Assembly (NCBI GenBank): GCA_913031555.1
Contig: CAJWDO010000136.1
Coordinates: 1 to 5,269 of the forward strand
Direction: 5' to 3'
DNA length: 5,269 bases
Origin: an uncultured Alphaproteobacteria bacterium
GTDB taxonomy: Bacteria > Pseudomonadota > Alphaproteobacteria > Puniceispirillales > Puniceispirillaceae
The position numbers and the translations under genes were made by a program. Shown here piece by piece: positions 1 through 5,269 of the stretch (positions are counted from its first letter, which is position 1; every line of letters begins with the position of its first letter). Below the pieces are notes generated by a model. It did no database searches. It was not told where the DNA came from and was given only the letters and a program-made list of their open reading frames with translations.

Positions 1-76
1 AATGGAATTTGGCGGCGATATGGGAACAACCACCGTGACATCCACGCTTCTGGCGCGCGTTCGGGAGACAGGCTGA
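1..76 (+). CDS. C-terminal end of an isocitrate/isopropylmalate/tartrate dehydrogenase-family protein (partial)
   Basis: The frame starting at base 2 is open from the window edge and ends with TGA at 74-76. The visible residues include FGGDMGTTTVTSTLLARV. This resembles the C-terminal helix region of the isocitrate/isopropylmalate dehydrogenase family, where a GG-x-(A/M)-(T/G)-T-T segment followed by a V-T/A-D-A-(V/I) helix is usual. Members of that family oxidatively decarboxylate 2-hydroxy acids with NAD(P), for example isopropylmalate, isocitrate or tartrate. The stop overlaps the start of the next gene by one base (TGATG), so the two are probably translated together. Only 24 residues are visible and no catalytic residue is among them, so the family call is tentative and the substrate is unknown. 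A role on a C4 hydroxy acid such as tartrate would fit the neighbourhood, but that is inference. Confidence 0.5.
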   Translation, partial: MEFGGDMGTTTVTSTLLARVRETG

Positions 77-360
77 TGTATGTGATCATCGTTGATTTTG
101 AGATCAAACCGGATCGTGTGGCAAACTTCCTGCCGCTGATGCAGGAGAATGCTGCGGCGTCGGTTCGCGACGAGCCGGGATGTCATCAGTTCGATGTCTG
201 CCGGGACCCTGACGCACCACATCGGATCTTTCTCTATGAGACCTATGATGATCGCGCCGCTTTCGAGGCGCATCTGGCGTCATCGCATTTCAGGAATTTC
301 GACACAGCGACCGCGGATATGATTGTCTCGAAGGACGTGCGGACGCTGCAGCGTCTTTAG
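76..360 (+). CDS. ABM-domain protein, putative quinol monooxygenase (YgiN/LsrG-like)
   Basis: This complete 94-residue protein has the size and pattern of a single-domain antibiotic-biosynthesis-monooxygenase (ABM) protein, a dimeric ferredoxin-like fold. An N-terminal strand (YVIIVDFEIKP, residues 2-12) leads into a helix. Next come the conserved EPGCHQFDVCRDPD stretch (about 33-46), the FLYETYDDRAAFEAHLAS segment (52-69) and the HF motif (71-72). Known relatives act as cofactor-free quinol monooxygenases (YgiN) or process phosphorylated AI-2 (LsrG); many have no known substrate. The ATG overlaps the TGA of the upstream dehydrogenase-like gene by one base, and a GGGAG at 63-67 is well placed as ribosome binding site. 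There is no signal peptide, so it is probably cytoplasmic. It converges on the AEC permease gene with 12 nt between stop codons. The family is secure; the substrate cannot be told from sequence. Confidence 0.87.
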   Translation: MYVIIVDFEIKPDRVANFLPLMQENAAASVRDEPGCHQFDVCRDPDAPHRIFLYETYDDRAAFEAHLASSHFRNFDTATADMIVSKDVRTLQRL

Positions 361-372
361 CCCGCCGCGCCG

Positions 373-1293
373 TCACAGCGCCAGCAACACCGGGATCGCC
401 AGCACAGAAATCACGAAACTCCACAGGATCGACAGTGCTATGGCGTCCGTCTCGCCGCCGTAGCGGCTGGCAAAGGTCAAGGCCATGATGCCAACCGGAG
501 ATACCGCAACCAGAAGTGAAGTTCGCGCCGGCTCCAGCGTATAGCCGCCCCACCACAGAATCAGTCCTGCCGCCAGCAGCGGATGAACCAGCATCTTCAT
601 GCCGGTGATATAGCCGGCAAGGCGTATGCGCGATCTGTCGAGGGGAGCTGCCAGTAGCACGCCGGCGGCAAACAAACCACAGGGCGCGGCCGTATCGGCA
701 ATGAAACCCGCCGCCCTGACAAGTGCCAGCGGTGCTTCGACCGGCGCAAGATTGACCGCCAGCCCGAATATCAGCGCCACCAACAGCGGGTTGCGGGCCT
801 GCCGCAACACCGCCGCAAGCGCGCCCCGCCCGGCACCGGCATGAATGTCGAGAAGGACGATGGACAGCGCGAAGATGATGATGTCAAAGGCGATGATGCT
901 GCGCACCGGCAGGGTCATCTCCGCCGGGAAGGCAAATTGCGCAATCGGATAGGCGAACATCACATGGTTCGAGAAGGAGGCGCCAATGCCGACAAGTATG
1001 GCGTTCTTGAAATCGAGCCTGAACAGCCAGACGCCGATCAGCGATGTCGCCGCGTAGACCAACATCTCACCCAACAGATAGAGAGCAACCAGTTTGAGGT
1101 CGGCGGCGCCGAAATCACTGGTGACCAGAATGCTGACCAGAATGGCCGGTGCGGCAATCCTGGCGATGAGCTTGAGGATCGCCGTGGCCTCGTCTCCGGT
1201 AAAGACGTTGCGGCGCGCCAGCCAGAACCCCAGGAAAAACATCAGCGCAACGGGAAAGACCGAGGACAGGAAATTATTCAGAATATCGGCCAA
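373..1293 (-). CDS. AEC (auxin efflux carrier) family permease, TTG start
   Basis: This hydrophobic protein of 306 residues has the usual length and layout of bacterial AEC-family transporters, about ten membrane helices in two halves. Family-like landmarks include FSNHVMFAYPIAQFAFP (107-123), NPLLVALIFGLAVNL (168-182) after a cytoplasmic loop, TAAPCGLFAAGVLL (201-214), MKMLVHPLLAAGL (232-244) and the C-terminal helix ILWSFVISVLAIPVLL (289-304). AEC proteins move organic anions such as malate or malonate in bacteria and auxin in plants; the substrate here is unknown. The start appears to be TTG at 1293-1291. An in-frame TGA lies five codons upstream with no ATG or GTG between, and the next in-frame ATG would remove most of the first helix. 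A GAGG-containing stretch lies about 10 nt before the TTG. It lies 64 nt downstream of the DUF4149-like gene. Import of a tetronate for the neighbouring cassette is possible but unproven. Confidence 0.88.
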   Translation of the reverse strand: MADILNNFLSSVFPVALMFFLGFWLARRNVFTGDEATAILKLIARIAAPAILVSILVTSDFGAADLKLVALYLLGEMLVYAATSLIGVWLFRLDFKNAILVGIGASFSNHVMFAYPIAQFAFPAEMTLPVRSIIAFDIIIFALSIVLLDIHAGAGRGALAAVLRQARNPLLVALIFGLAVNLAPVEAPLALVRAAGFIADTAAPCGLFAAGVLLAAPLDRSRIRLAGYITGMKMLVHPLLAAGLILWWGGYTLEPARTSLLVAVSPVGIMALTFASRYGGETDAIALSILWSFVISVLAIPVLLAL

Positions 1294-1357
1294 ACCGTCC
1301 CATCCTCAAAGCTTGCCAAGAGCGCGCCAAAAACCGGCAGCCCGCAATCCGGACGTT

Positions 1358-1780
1358 TCAGACAGCGTTGCTGAAAGAATAAAACCCGATCACCGTCAGG
1401 CTGCCGGCAAGCTGCAACAGAAAAATTCCAACCGATGCCAGATGCAGCAATCCAAACATCCGCTTTGCCGTTGCGTCACCTTCAAGGTCACGGTCGCGAT
1501 AGATGTTGATCCGCGGCGTCAGGATGAAGACATTAACCGCGAACCCGACAGCAATCAGCGCGGAGACGGTCAGTTGCCAGTCGGCACCTGCCATAAGCGC
1601 GGCCACACATGCCGCCAGCGCCAGCGCCAGACCAAACAGGAACAGCCGCGGAAACAGCACACGAAGGAAGGCACCTACGGCCTTTGCCGACAGGGTCTTG
1701 AAGGCGGCCTGCGGCACCACCGCCATGAAAAACAGCATGAACCCGGCGATCGCCGCGTGAATTAGGGCCAGAACGGCCAT
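1358..1780 (-). CDS. Small four-helix membrane protein, DUF4149-like (TMEM205-like)
   Basis: The product is 140 residues with four predicted membrane segments at about 4-22, 47-65, 70-88 and 112-133. Its pattern fits the DUF4149 family: FKTLSAKAVGAFLRVLFPR (27-45) after helix 1, TPRINIYRDRDLEGD (88-102) after helix 3, then FGLLHLASVGIFLLQL (109-124). No biochemical function is established for bacterial members. I chose the ATG at 1780 because AGGGAG (1787-1792) sits 6 nt upstream of it. The in-frame ATG at 1795 (five residues longer) has no clear ribosome binding site, and a TTG at 1846 is unlikely. It follows otnI after 119 nt and precedes the AEC permease by 64 nt on the same strand. The wide gap and the candidate promoter upstream suggest a transcription unit partly separate from the otn cassette. 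The gene is convincing; the family call is from pattern memory. Confidence 0.8.
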   Translation of the reverse strand: MAVLALIHAAIAGFMLFFMAVVPQAAFKTLSAKAVGAFLRVLFPRLFLFGLALALAACVAALMAGADWQLTVSALIAVGFAVNVFILTPRINIYRDRDLEGDATAKRMFGLLHLASVGIFLLQLAGSLTVIGFYSFSNAV

Positions 1781-1816
1781 GCGCCACTCCCTCATGAAAA
1801 GCTGCGTTGCGTGGCT

Positions 1817-1846
1817 CTTATAGGAAGAGTGGCAGGGTGGCGGCAA
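1817..1846 (-). promoter_or_regulatory. Candidate sigma70-type promoter for the DUF4149-like and AEC genes
   Basis: On the minus strand, TTGCCG (1846-1841; 4 of 6 matches to the -35 consensus) is followed after 18 nt by TATAAG (1822-1817; 5 of 6 matches to the -10 consensus). A start around 1810 would give a leader of about 30 nt before the ATG at 1780, with the ribosome binding site inside it. The element lies in the only sizeable gap on this strand. Matches of this quality can occur by chance, so this is a candidate only. Confidence 0.4.
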
Positions 1847-1855
1847 GATGGGGCA

Positions 1856-1871
1856 TTGCCGCAGGCGGCAA
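1856..1871 (-). terminator. Short hairpin after otnI, possible weak terminator
   Basis: A perfect 6-bp inverted repeat (TTGCCG, 4-nt loop, CGGCAA) lies 29 nt past the otnI stop codon and upstream of the candidate promoter. On the minus strand it is followed by TGCCCC, not a run of T, so it is not a standard intrinsic terminator. It might be an attenuating or mRNA-protecting hairpin, or chance. The rest of the gap (1781-1899) shows only the candidate promoter and the ribosome binding site of the next gene. Confidence 0.22.
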
Positions 1872-1899
1872 GGCTCACCCGGCCCCCCTTACCAAACTC

Positions 1900-2661
1900 T
1901 CACCGAAGCGTCCTCATCCAGCCGAGGCTGGCATCGGTATCGCCGCCTTCAGGCTTGTATTCAGCGCCAAGCGGGGCATCATAACCAATCTCGGCGATAT
2001 GCGCGAAGACATGACGATAGTCGATTTCACCCTCGTCCGGACGGCCACGCGACGGCACGCCGGCAAACTGGATATGACCGGTGATATCGAGGTTCGCACG
2101 CAACCGGCGGGTCAGGTCGCCTTCCAGAATCTGCACATGATAGCAGTCGAACATCAATTTCAGGTTCGACGCCCCGACAGATTCGATCATCCGCCGCGCC
2201 TGGTCGGTGTGGTTCAGGAAATATCCCGGCGCGTCATGATGGTTCAGCGGTTCAATCAGGAAAGTGATGTCCGGTGCCGCGGCAGTGGCATGGCGAAGAT
2301 TGTCGATGAAAGAGGCTTCGGCCCGCACACCCTCGGCAAAGCCGGCCATGACGTGAATATTCGGCGTGTTGATGGCCCCAGCATAGGCGATGGCCCGGTC
2401 AATCGCCACCCGTGCCTCATCCTCGCGTCCGGGAAGCGCGGCCAGCCCGTTATCCCCGCCAGCGACATCGCCGCGAAGCGTGTTCAAGCCAAGCATGGCA
2501 AGGCCCGTTTCATCCAGCGCCGCCTTCACATCCGCCGGGTCATGGTCATAGGGCCAGTGGCATTCGACAGCATCAAACCCGGCCGCGTGCGCCGCATGGA
2601 TGGCATCGACAATTGGAAGGTCAGCCCACAGAAACCCCAGATTGGCCGAAAACCGCGTCAT
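1900..2661 (-). CDS. otnI: 2-oxo-tetronate isomerase (hydroxypyruvate isomerase family)
   Basis: The 253-residue protein matches the Hyi/OtnI branch of the xylose-isomerase-like TIM barrels in length and order of motifs. It opens with MTRFSANLGFLWADLP and has the AVECHWPY segment (31-38) and GLNTLRGD (58-65). The four acidic or amide residues expected to hold the divalent metal are E137 (in IEPLN), D172 (in FDCYH), Q198 (in HIQFA) and E234 (in GAEYKP). In the tetronate pathway OtnI converts 2-oxo-tetronate into 3-oxo-tetronate in the cytoplasm, supplying OtnK. The ATG overlaps the otnC stop in an ATGA arrangement (4 nt), which points to coupled translation. Classical hydroxypyruvate isomerase (glyoxylate metabolism) is the alternative by homology. 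The ltnD-otnK-otnC context, without glyoxylate carboligase or tartronate semialdehyde reductase genes in view, favours OtnI. Confidence 0.92.
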   Translation of the reverse strand: MTRFSANLGFLWADLPIVDAIHAAHAAGFDAVECHWPYDHDPADVKAALDETGLAMLGLNTLRGDVAGGDNGLAALPGREDEARVAIDRAIAYAGAINTPNIHVMAGFAEGVRAEASFIDNLRHATAAAPDITFLIEPLNHHDAPGYFLNHTDQARRMIESVGASNLKLMFDCYHVQILEGDLTRRLRANLDITGHIQFAGVPSRGRPDEGEIDYRHVFAHIAEIGYDAPLGAEYKPEGGDTDASLGWMRTLR

Positions 2662-3308
2662 TCATCCCACTCGATATCAAAGCCTGTCACCACATCACTT
2701 ATCTGCGCCTCGGTCAGCAGCCGCGGATTCATCCCGCGCGTCAACAGCGCCAGACGCGCCGTGTCTTCAAGCTCTTCAATGGCGTTACAGGCCGCCTCGA
2801 CATCCTTGCCGGCGACCACCGGACCGTGATTGGCCAGCATTACCGCAGATCGTTTTCCGGCCAGTCCACGCACCGCCTCACCCATCGCCGGATCGCCGGG
2901 AAGGAAGAAGGGAAGCAGCTTTACCTTACCAAGCTTCATGATGGCATAGGGGGTCAGTGGCGGCAGGAAATTATCCGGGTCGACATCGGCAAGCATCGAC
3001 AGCGCGACTGAATGACAGGAATGAAGATGCACCACCGCGCCGGCAGTCGACCTTGTGTCATAAAAGGCACTGTGAAGCGGCATTTCCTTGGTCGGTCTGT
3101 CACCTTCGACGAGCGTACCGGCAGCATCAAAGCGACTGAGTCGAGCCGGGTCGAGCCGTCCGAAACTGGTCCCTGTCGGCGATACCAGCAGCCCGCCATC
3201 ATCGGTCCGGGCCGAGATATTGCCGGTGCTGCCGCCGGTCAGCCCGCGATCGAAGATGGATTTCGCCAGCAGGCAGATTTGCTCACGAAGCCTTGTCTCG
3301 CTGCTCAT
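2658..3308 (-). CDS. otnC: 3-oxo-tetronate 4-phosphate decarboxylase (class II aldolase family)
   Basis: This 216-residue protein belongs to the class II aldolase/adducin family and has the expected length. The phosphate-binding GSTGNISAR lies at 26-34 and SPTGTSFG at 43-50. The catalytic glutamate is E75 in KEMPLHSAFY, and the zinc ligands are H94 and H96 (VVHLHSCHS) with H161 (NHGPVV). OtnC splits 3-oxo-tetronate 4-phosphate into dihydroxyacetone phosphate and CO2. The frame is open further upstream to 3416, but that extension lies inside otnK and is unlike the family. The ATG at 3308 overlaps the otnK stop by one base (TGATG), and GGAGG at 3317-3313 lies 4 nt before it. Its stop overlaps the otnI start by 4 nt. 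Related aldolases act on L-fuculose- or ribulose-phosphate; the neighbours decide the call. Confidence 0.93.
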   Translation of the reverse strand: MSSETRLREQICLLAKSIFDRGLTGGSTGNISARTDDGGLLVSPTGTSFGRLDPARLSRFDAAGTLVEGDRPTKEMPLHSAFYDTRSTAGAVVHLHSCHSVALSMLADVDPDNFLPPLTPYAIMKLGKVKLLPFFLPGDPAMGEAVRGLAGKRSAVMLANHGPVVAGKDVEAACNAIEELEDTARLALLTRGMNPRLLTEAQISDVVTGFDIEWDE

Positions 3309-4573
3309 CACGCCTCCAGTCTGGCAAGGGCGGTGGCAAAGAAGTCCTGATCGCCAAAATTGCCGGACTTCAGAGCTACCGCAACATCCTCGCCTTTGAC
3401 AGTGGCAAAGGTCCACGGAACACCCGGCGCGATCTCGGTTCCGATATCGAGGCGCGAGAGGCCCAGCGCCTGTGCCACCGCGCCTGAAGTTTCACCGCCG
3501 GCCACGACAAAGCGCCGTCTGCCAGCATCGAACGCCGCCAGCGCCAGCGCGGCCAGCGCGGCCTCGACCAGCGCGCCTGCCCTGGCACCGCCAAGCGTGT
3601 CCTGCACCGCGCGCACATCATCCGGCGGCGCGGTGGCATAGATCATCGGCGCGCTGTCCAGCGGCTGTGCCGCCAGCCAGTCCAGCGCCGCCGCGGGGCC
3701 GGTTTCGGCAAGATCAAGCGGGTTGAGTTGCAATGCCGGACCATGCAGCCGATAGGCGGCCACCTGGTCATTCGTCATCGCCGAGCAGCTTCCCGACAGC
3801 ACAACAGCCCCGGCAGGAAGATTTGGTGTCTGCAGGGCGGGCGCATCAGCGCCAAGAAGACCGTCCTGACGGTAAAGCGCCGGCAACGGCATCGCCACCG
3901 CCGAGCCGCCGGTCATCAGCACCATGTCACGACAGGCGGCGGCAATGGTGCCAAGATCGTCATTCGCCACCGCGTCCACGACAACATGCGCCACACCATC
4001 GGCCTTGAGGGCGGCCAGCCTGTCGCCAAGTGCGGCTTTGCCACCTGCCACTGTCAGCCTGTCGGCAAGCCCGACCGGACGTGTGACCTGTGGCTCCAAC
4101 AGGCGCATCAGATTGCTGTCGCGCATCGGCGTCAGCGGATGATCCTTCATCGGGCTTTCGGCGAGCGGCTGCTGGCCGACAAACAAATTGCCCATGAAGA
4201 TCGACCGGCCATTTTCCGGAAAGGCCGGGCAGTAGATGGTCTGATCAGCGCCAAGATCATCCATCAGCGCCTCAGCCACAGGGCCGATATTGCCGTCGGC
4301 CGTACTGTCGAAGGTCGAGCAATATTTCCAGAAGAACCGGTTGGCGCCGGCGGCCCGCAACCAGTCCAGCGCGGCCCGGCATTCCGCCACGGCATCAGAC
4401 ACTGGCGCGGTCCGGCATTTCAGCGCGATCACCTCGAACGGCGCGGTATCCTGCGGCGGTGCCTCCGGCAAACCAAGGCGTAGCGTGACATGCACGCCGG
4501 CGCGTGCCAGCAGCCCGGCAAGGTCGGTGGCGCCGGTAAAATCATCGGCGATGCAGCCAAGGATCGTCGCCAT
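3308..4573 (-). CDS. otnK: 3-oxo-tetronate kinase (four-carbon acid sugar kinase, DUF1537)
   Basis: The 421-residue protein is full length for the family and contains both expected domains. The N-terminal sugar-acid-binding domain (about 4-230) carries ADDFTGATD (9-17), KYCSTFDST (83-91), CPAFPENGRS (115-124) and HPLTPMRDSNL (145-155). The C-terminal nucleotide-binding domain (about 255-415) carries VLSGSCSAMTNDQ (258-270), GGETSGAV (359-366), GVPW (384-387) and LKSGNFG (401-407). OtnK phosphorylates 3-oxo-tetronate at C4 with ATP. The same family includes the D-threonate kinase DtnK, which works with a PdxA2 dehydrogenase. Here an OtnC decarboxylase and an OtnI isomerase follow directly, so OtnK is the better name. 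The ATG abuts the ltnD stop with no spacer, and a strong G-rich ribosome binding site (4577-4586) is embedded in the last ltnD codons. Confidence 0.94.
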   Translation of the reverse strand: MATILGCIADDFTGATDLAGLLARAGVHVTLRLGLPEAPPQDTAPFEVIALKCRTAPVSDAVAECRAALDWLRAAGANRFFWKYCSTFDSTADGNIGPVAEALMDDLGADQTIYCPAFPENGRSIFMGNLFVGQQPLAESPMKDHPLTPMRDSNLMRLLEPQVTRPVGLADRLTVAGGKAALGDRLAALKADGVAHVVVDAVANDDLGTIAAACRDMVLMTGGSAVAMPLPALYRQDGLLGADAPALQTPNLPAGAVVLSGSCSAMTNDQVAAYRLHGPALQLNPLDLAETGPAAALDWLAAQPLDSAPMIYATAPPDDVRAVQDTLGGARAGALVEAALAALALAAFDAGRRRFVVAGGETSGAVAQALGLSRLDIGTEIAPGVPWTFATVKGEDVAVALKSGNFGDQDFFATALARLEA

Positions 4574-5269
4574 TCACCCCTCCCCCGGAAGATCAAGCCC
4601 GGAATTACGGGCATAGACCTTGGCGACAGCGGCATCATCCTCACGCCCCAGCCCCATGCCCGAGGCAGCCACATATTGCTGCAACGCGGCGGCGGCGATC
4701 GGCGCGCTGAATTTGTCGGCCCGCGCGATATCGAGGACGATGCCGAGATCCTTCAGCCAGATATCGACCTGTGAATGCGGCGTGTAATCCCCGTCAATCA
4801 CATGTGGGGCCCGGTTTTCCAGCATCCAGCTGGTGCCGGCGCATTTCGAGATCACCTCGAGGAACCTGTCGGGGGCCAGCCCCTGTTTCATACCAAAGGT
4901 AATCGCCTCGGCCATGGTCGCGATATGCACCCCGGCCAGAAGCTGGTTGACCACCTTCATCACCGAACCGGCACCCGGCGTGTCACCCATCGTGAAAACA
5001 GTCTCGGCGGTGGCATCAAGGATCGGCGCGGCGGCATCGAAGCTTGCCTTGCTTCCCGACGCCATAACGCTGAGTTGGCCAGCGGCCGCCTTGACCGACC
5101 CACCGGAGATGGGCGCGTCGAGATAGCAGATTTGATGCGCCTCGCAGGACGCCGCCATGGCACGGGCGAAATCCGGCGACACCGTGGCACATGACACCAC
5201 AACAGCACCGGCGCGGAGCATCGGCACGATGCCGGTCTCGCCGAACAGCACGCTTTCGGTCTGTTCGGC
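4574..5269 (-). CDS. ltnD: L-threonate dehydrogenase, HIBADH family (N-terminus beyond window)
   Basis: The reading frame is open to the right edge (residues AEQTESVLFGE at the edge) and ends with TGA at 4576-4574. About 231 residues are visible; family members have about 300, so the first 70 or so, with the Rossmann GxGxxG motif, lie outside. Visible landmarks are those of beta-hydroxyacid dehydrogenases: the substrate-binding DAPISGGSVKAAAGQLSVMASG, the catalytic lysine in GSVMKVVNQLLAG, and the later DIWLKDLGIVLD segment with its conserved KD pair. LtnD oxidises L-threonate to 2-oxo-tetronate with NAD. A GTG codon at 5251 could be mistaken for a start, but homologous sequence continues upstream of it. 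The family also contains 3-hydroxyisobutyrate and tartronate-semialdehyde reductases. The otnK, otnC and otnI genes immediately downstream make the threonate assignment the most likely. Confidence 0.88.
   Translation of the reverse strand, partial: AEQTESVLFGETGIVPMLRAGAVVVSCATVSPDFARAMAASCEAHQICYLDAPISGGSVKAAAGQLSVMASGSKASFDAAAPILDATAETVFTMGDTPGAGSVMKVVNQLLAGVHIATMAEAITFGMKQGLAPDRFLEVISKCAGTSWMLENRAPHVIDGDYTPHSQVDIWLKDLGIVLDIARADKFSAPIAAAALQQYVAASGMGLGREDDAAVAKVYARNSGLDLPGEG

Noticed and set aside
1329..1352. Possible terminator between the DUF4149-like and AEC genes (CCGG, 11-nt loop, CCGG, then TTTTT on the minus strand)
   Set aside because: The stem is only 4 bp with a large loop, too weak to call a terminator even though a T run follows.
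1781..1846. Longer starts for the DUF4149-like protein (ATG at 1795 or TTG at 1846)
   Set aside because: The TTG lies in the candidate promoter region and its extension is not family-like. The 1795 ATG lacks a visible ribosome binding site, while the 1780 ATG has AGGGAG 6 nt upstream. The 1795 start cannot be fully excluded.
1807..2829. A 340-codon open frame on the plus strand, antisense to otnI and part of otnC
   Set aside because: It runs opposite two well-supported enzyme genes, its translation is rich in R, P, H and G with no recognisable domain, and long antisense frames are expected in GC-rich coding DNA.
3309..3416. N-terminal extension of otnC to 3416
   Set aside because: The extension is Cys-rich, unlike class II aldolases, and lies inside the otnK coding sequence. 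The ATG at 3308 has a GGAGG and a typical TGATG coupling.
3728..4483. A 251-codon open frame on the plus strand inside otnK
   Set aside because: It is the shadow of otnK, whose motifs run through the whole interval. Its translation is low-complexity and rich in R, H and Q with no domain pattern.
1..5269. Mobile elements, CRISPR arrays, tRNAs or defence genes
   Set aside because: I saw no transposase, integrase, spaced direct repeats, tRNA-like cloverleaf or defence-domain protein. Nearly all of the window is accounted for by metabolic and membrane-protein genes.

Overview
The window reads as ordinary, densely packed chromosome from a GC-rich proteobacterium. An alphaproteobacterium is my best guess, from the base composition, the codon use and the style of the proteins; this is inference. 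No tRNA, rRNA, CRISPR array, insertion sequence or phage gene is visible.

Right part (1900-5269, minus strand): a tightly coupled four-gene catabolic cassette, read from right to left. It consists of ltnD (5' end outside the window), otnK, otnC and otnI. The gene junctions are 0 nt, a 1-nt overlap (TGATG) and a 4-nt overlap (ATGA). This is the known set for four-carbon sugar acids (tetronates). LtnD oxidises L-threonate to 2-oxo-tetronate, OtnI isomerises that to 3-oxo-tetronate, OtnK phosphorylates it at C4, and OtnC decarboxylates the product to dihydroxyacetone phosphate, which enters central metabolism. The promoter of the cassette lies beyond the right edge.

Middle (361-1899, minus strand): two membrane-protein genes follow on the same strand, a small four-helix DUF4149-like protein and an AEC (auxin efflux carrier) family permease. 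A plausible sigma70-type promoter (1817-1846) sits in the 119-nt gap after otnI. These two genes may therefore form their own transcription unit instead of being only the tail of the otn operon. The permease appears to begin with TTG.

Left part (1-360, plus strand): the last 24 codons of what looks like an isocitrate/isopropylmalate/tartrate dehydrogenase-family gene overlap, by one base, a complete 94-residue ABM-domain (YgiN/LsrG-like) monooxygenase gene. This pair converges on the permease gene with only 12 nt between the stop codons.

The cassette is a known pathway, not a new system. The less explained parts are the AEC permease and DUF4149 protein next to it, and the dehydrogenase/ABM pair facing it.
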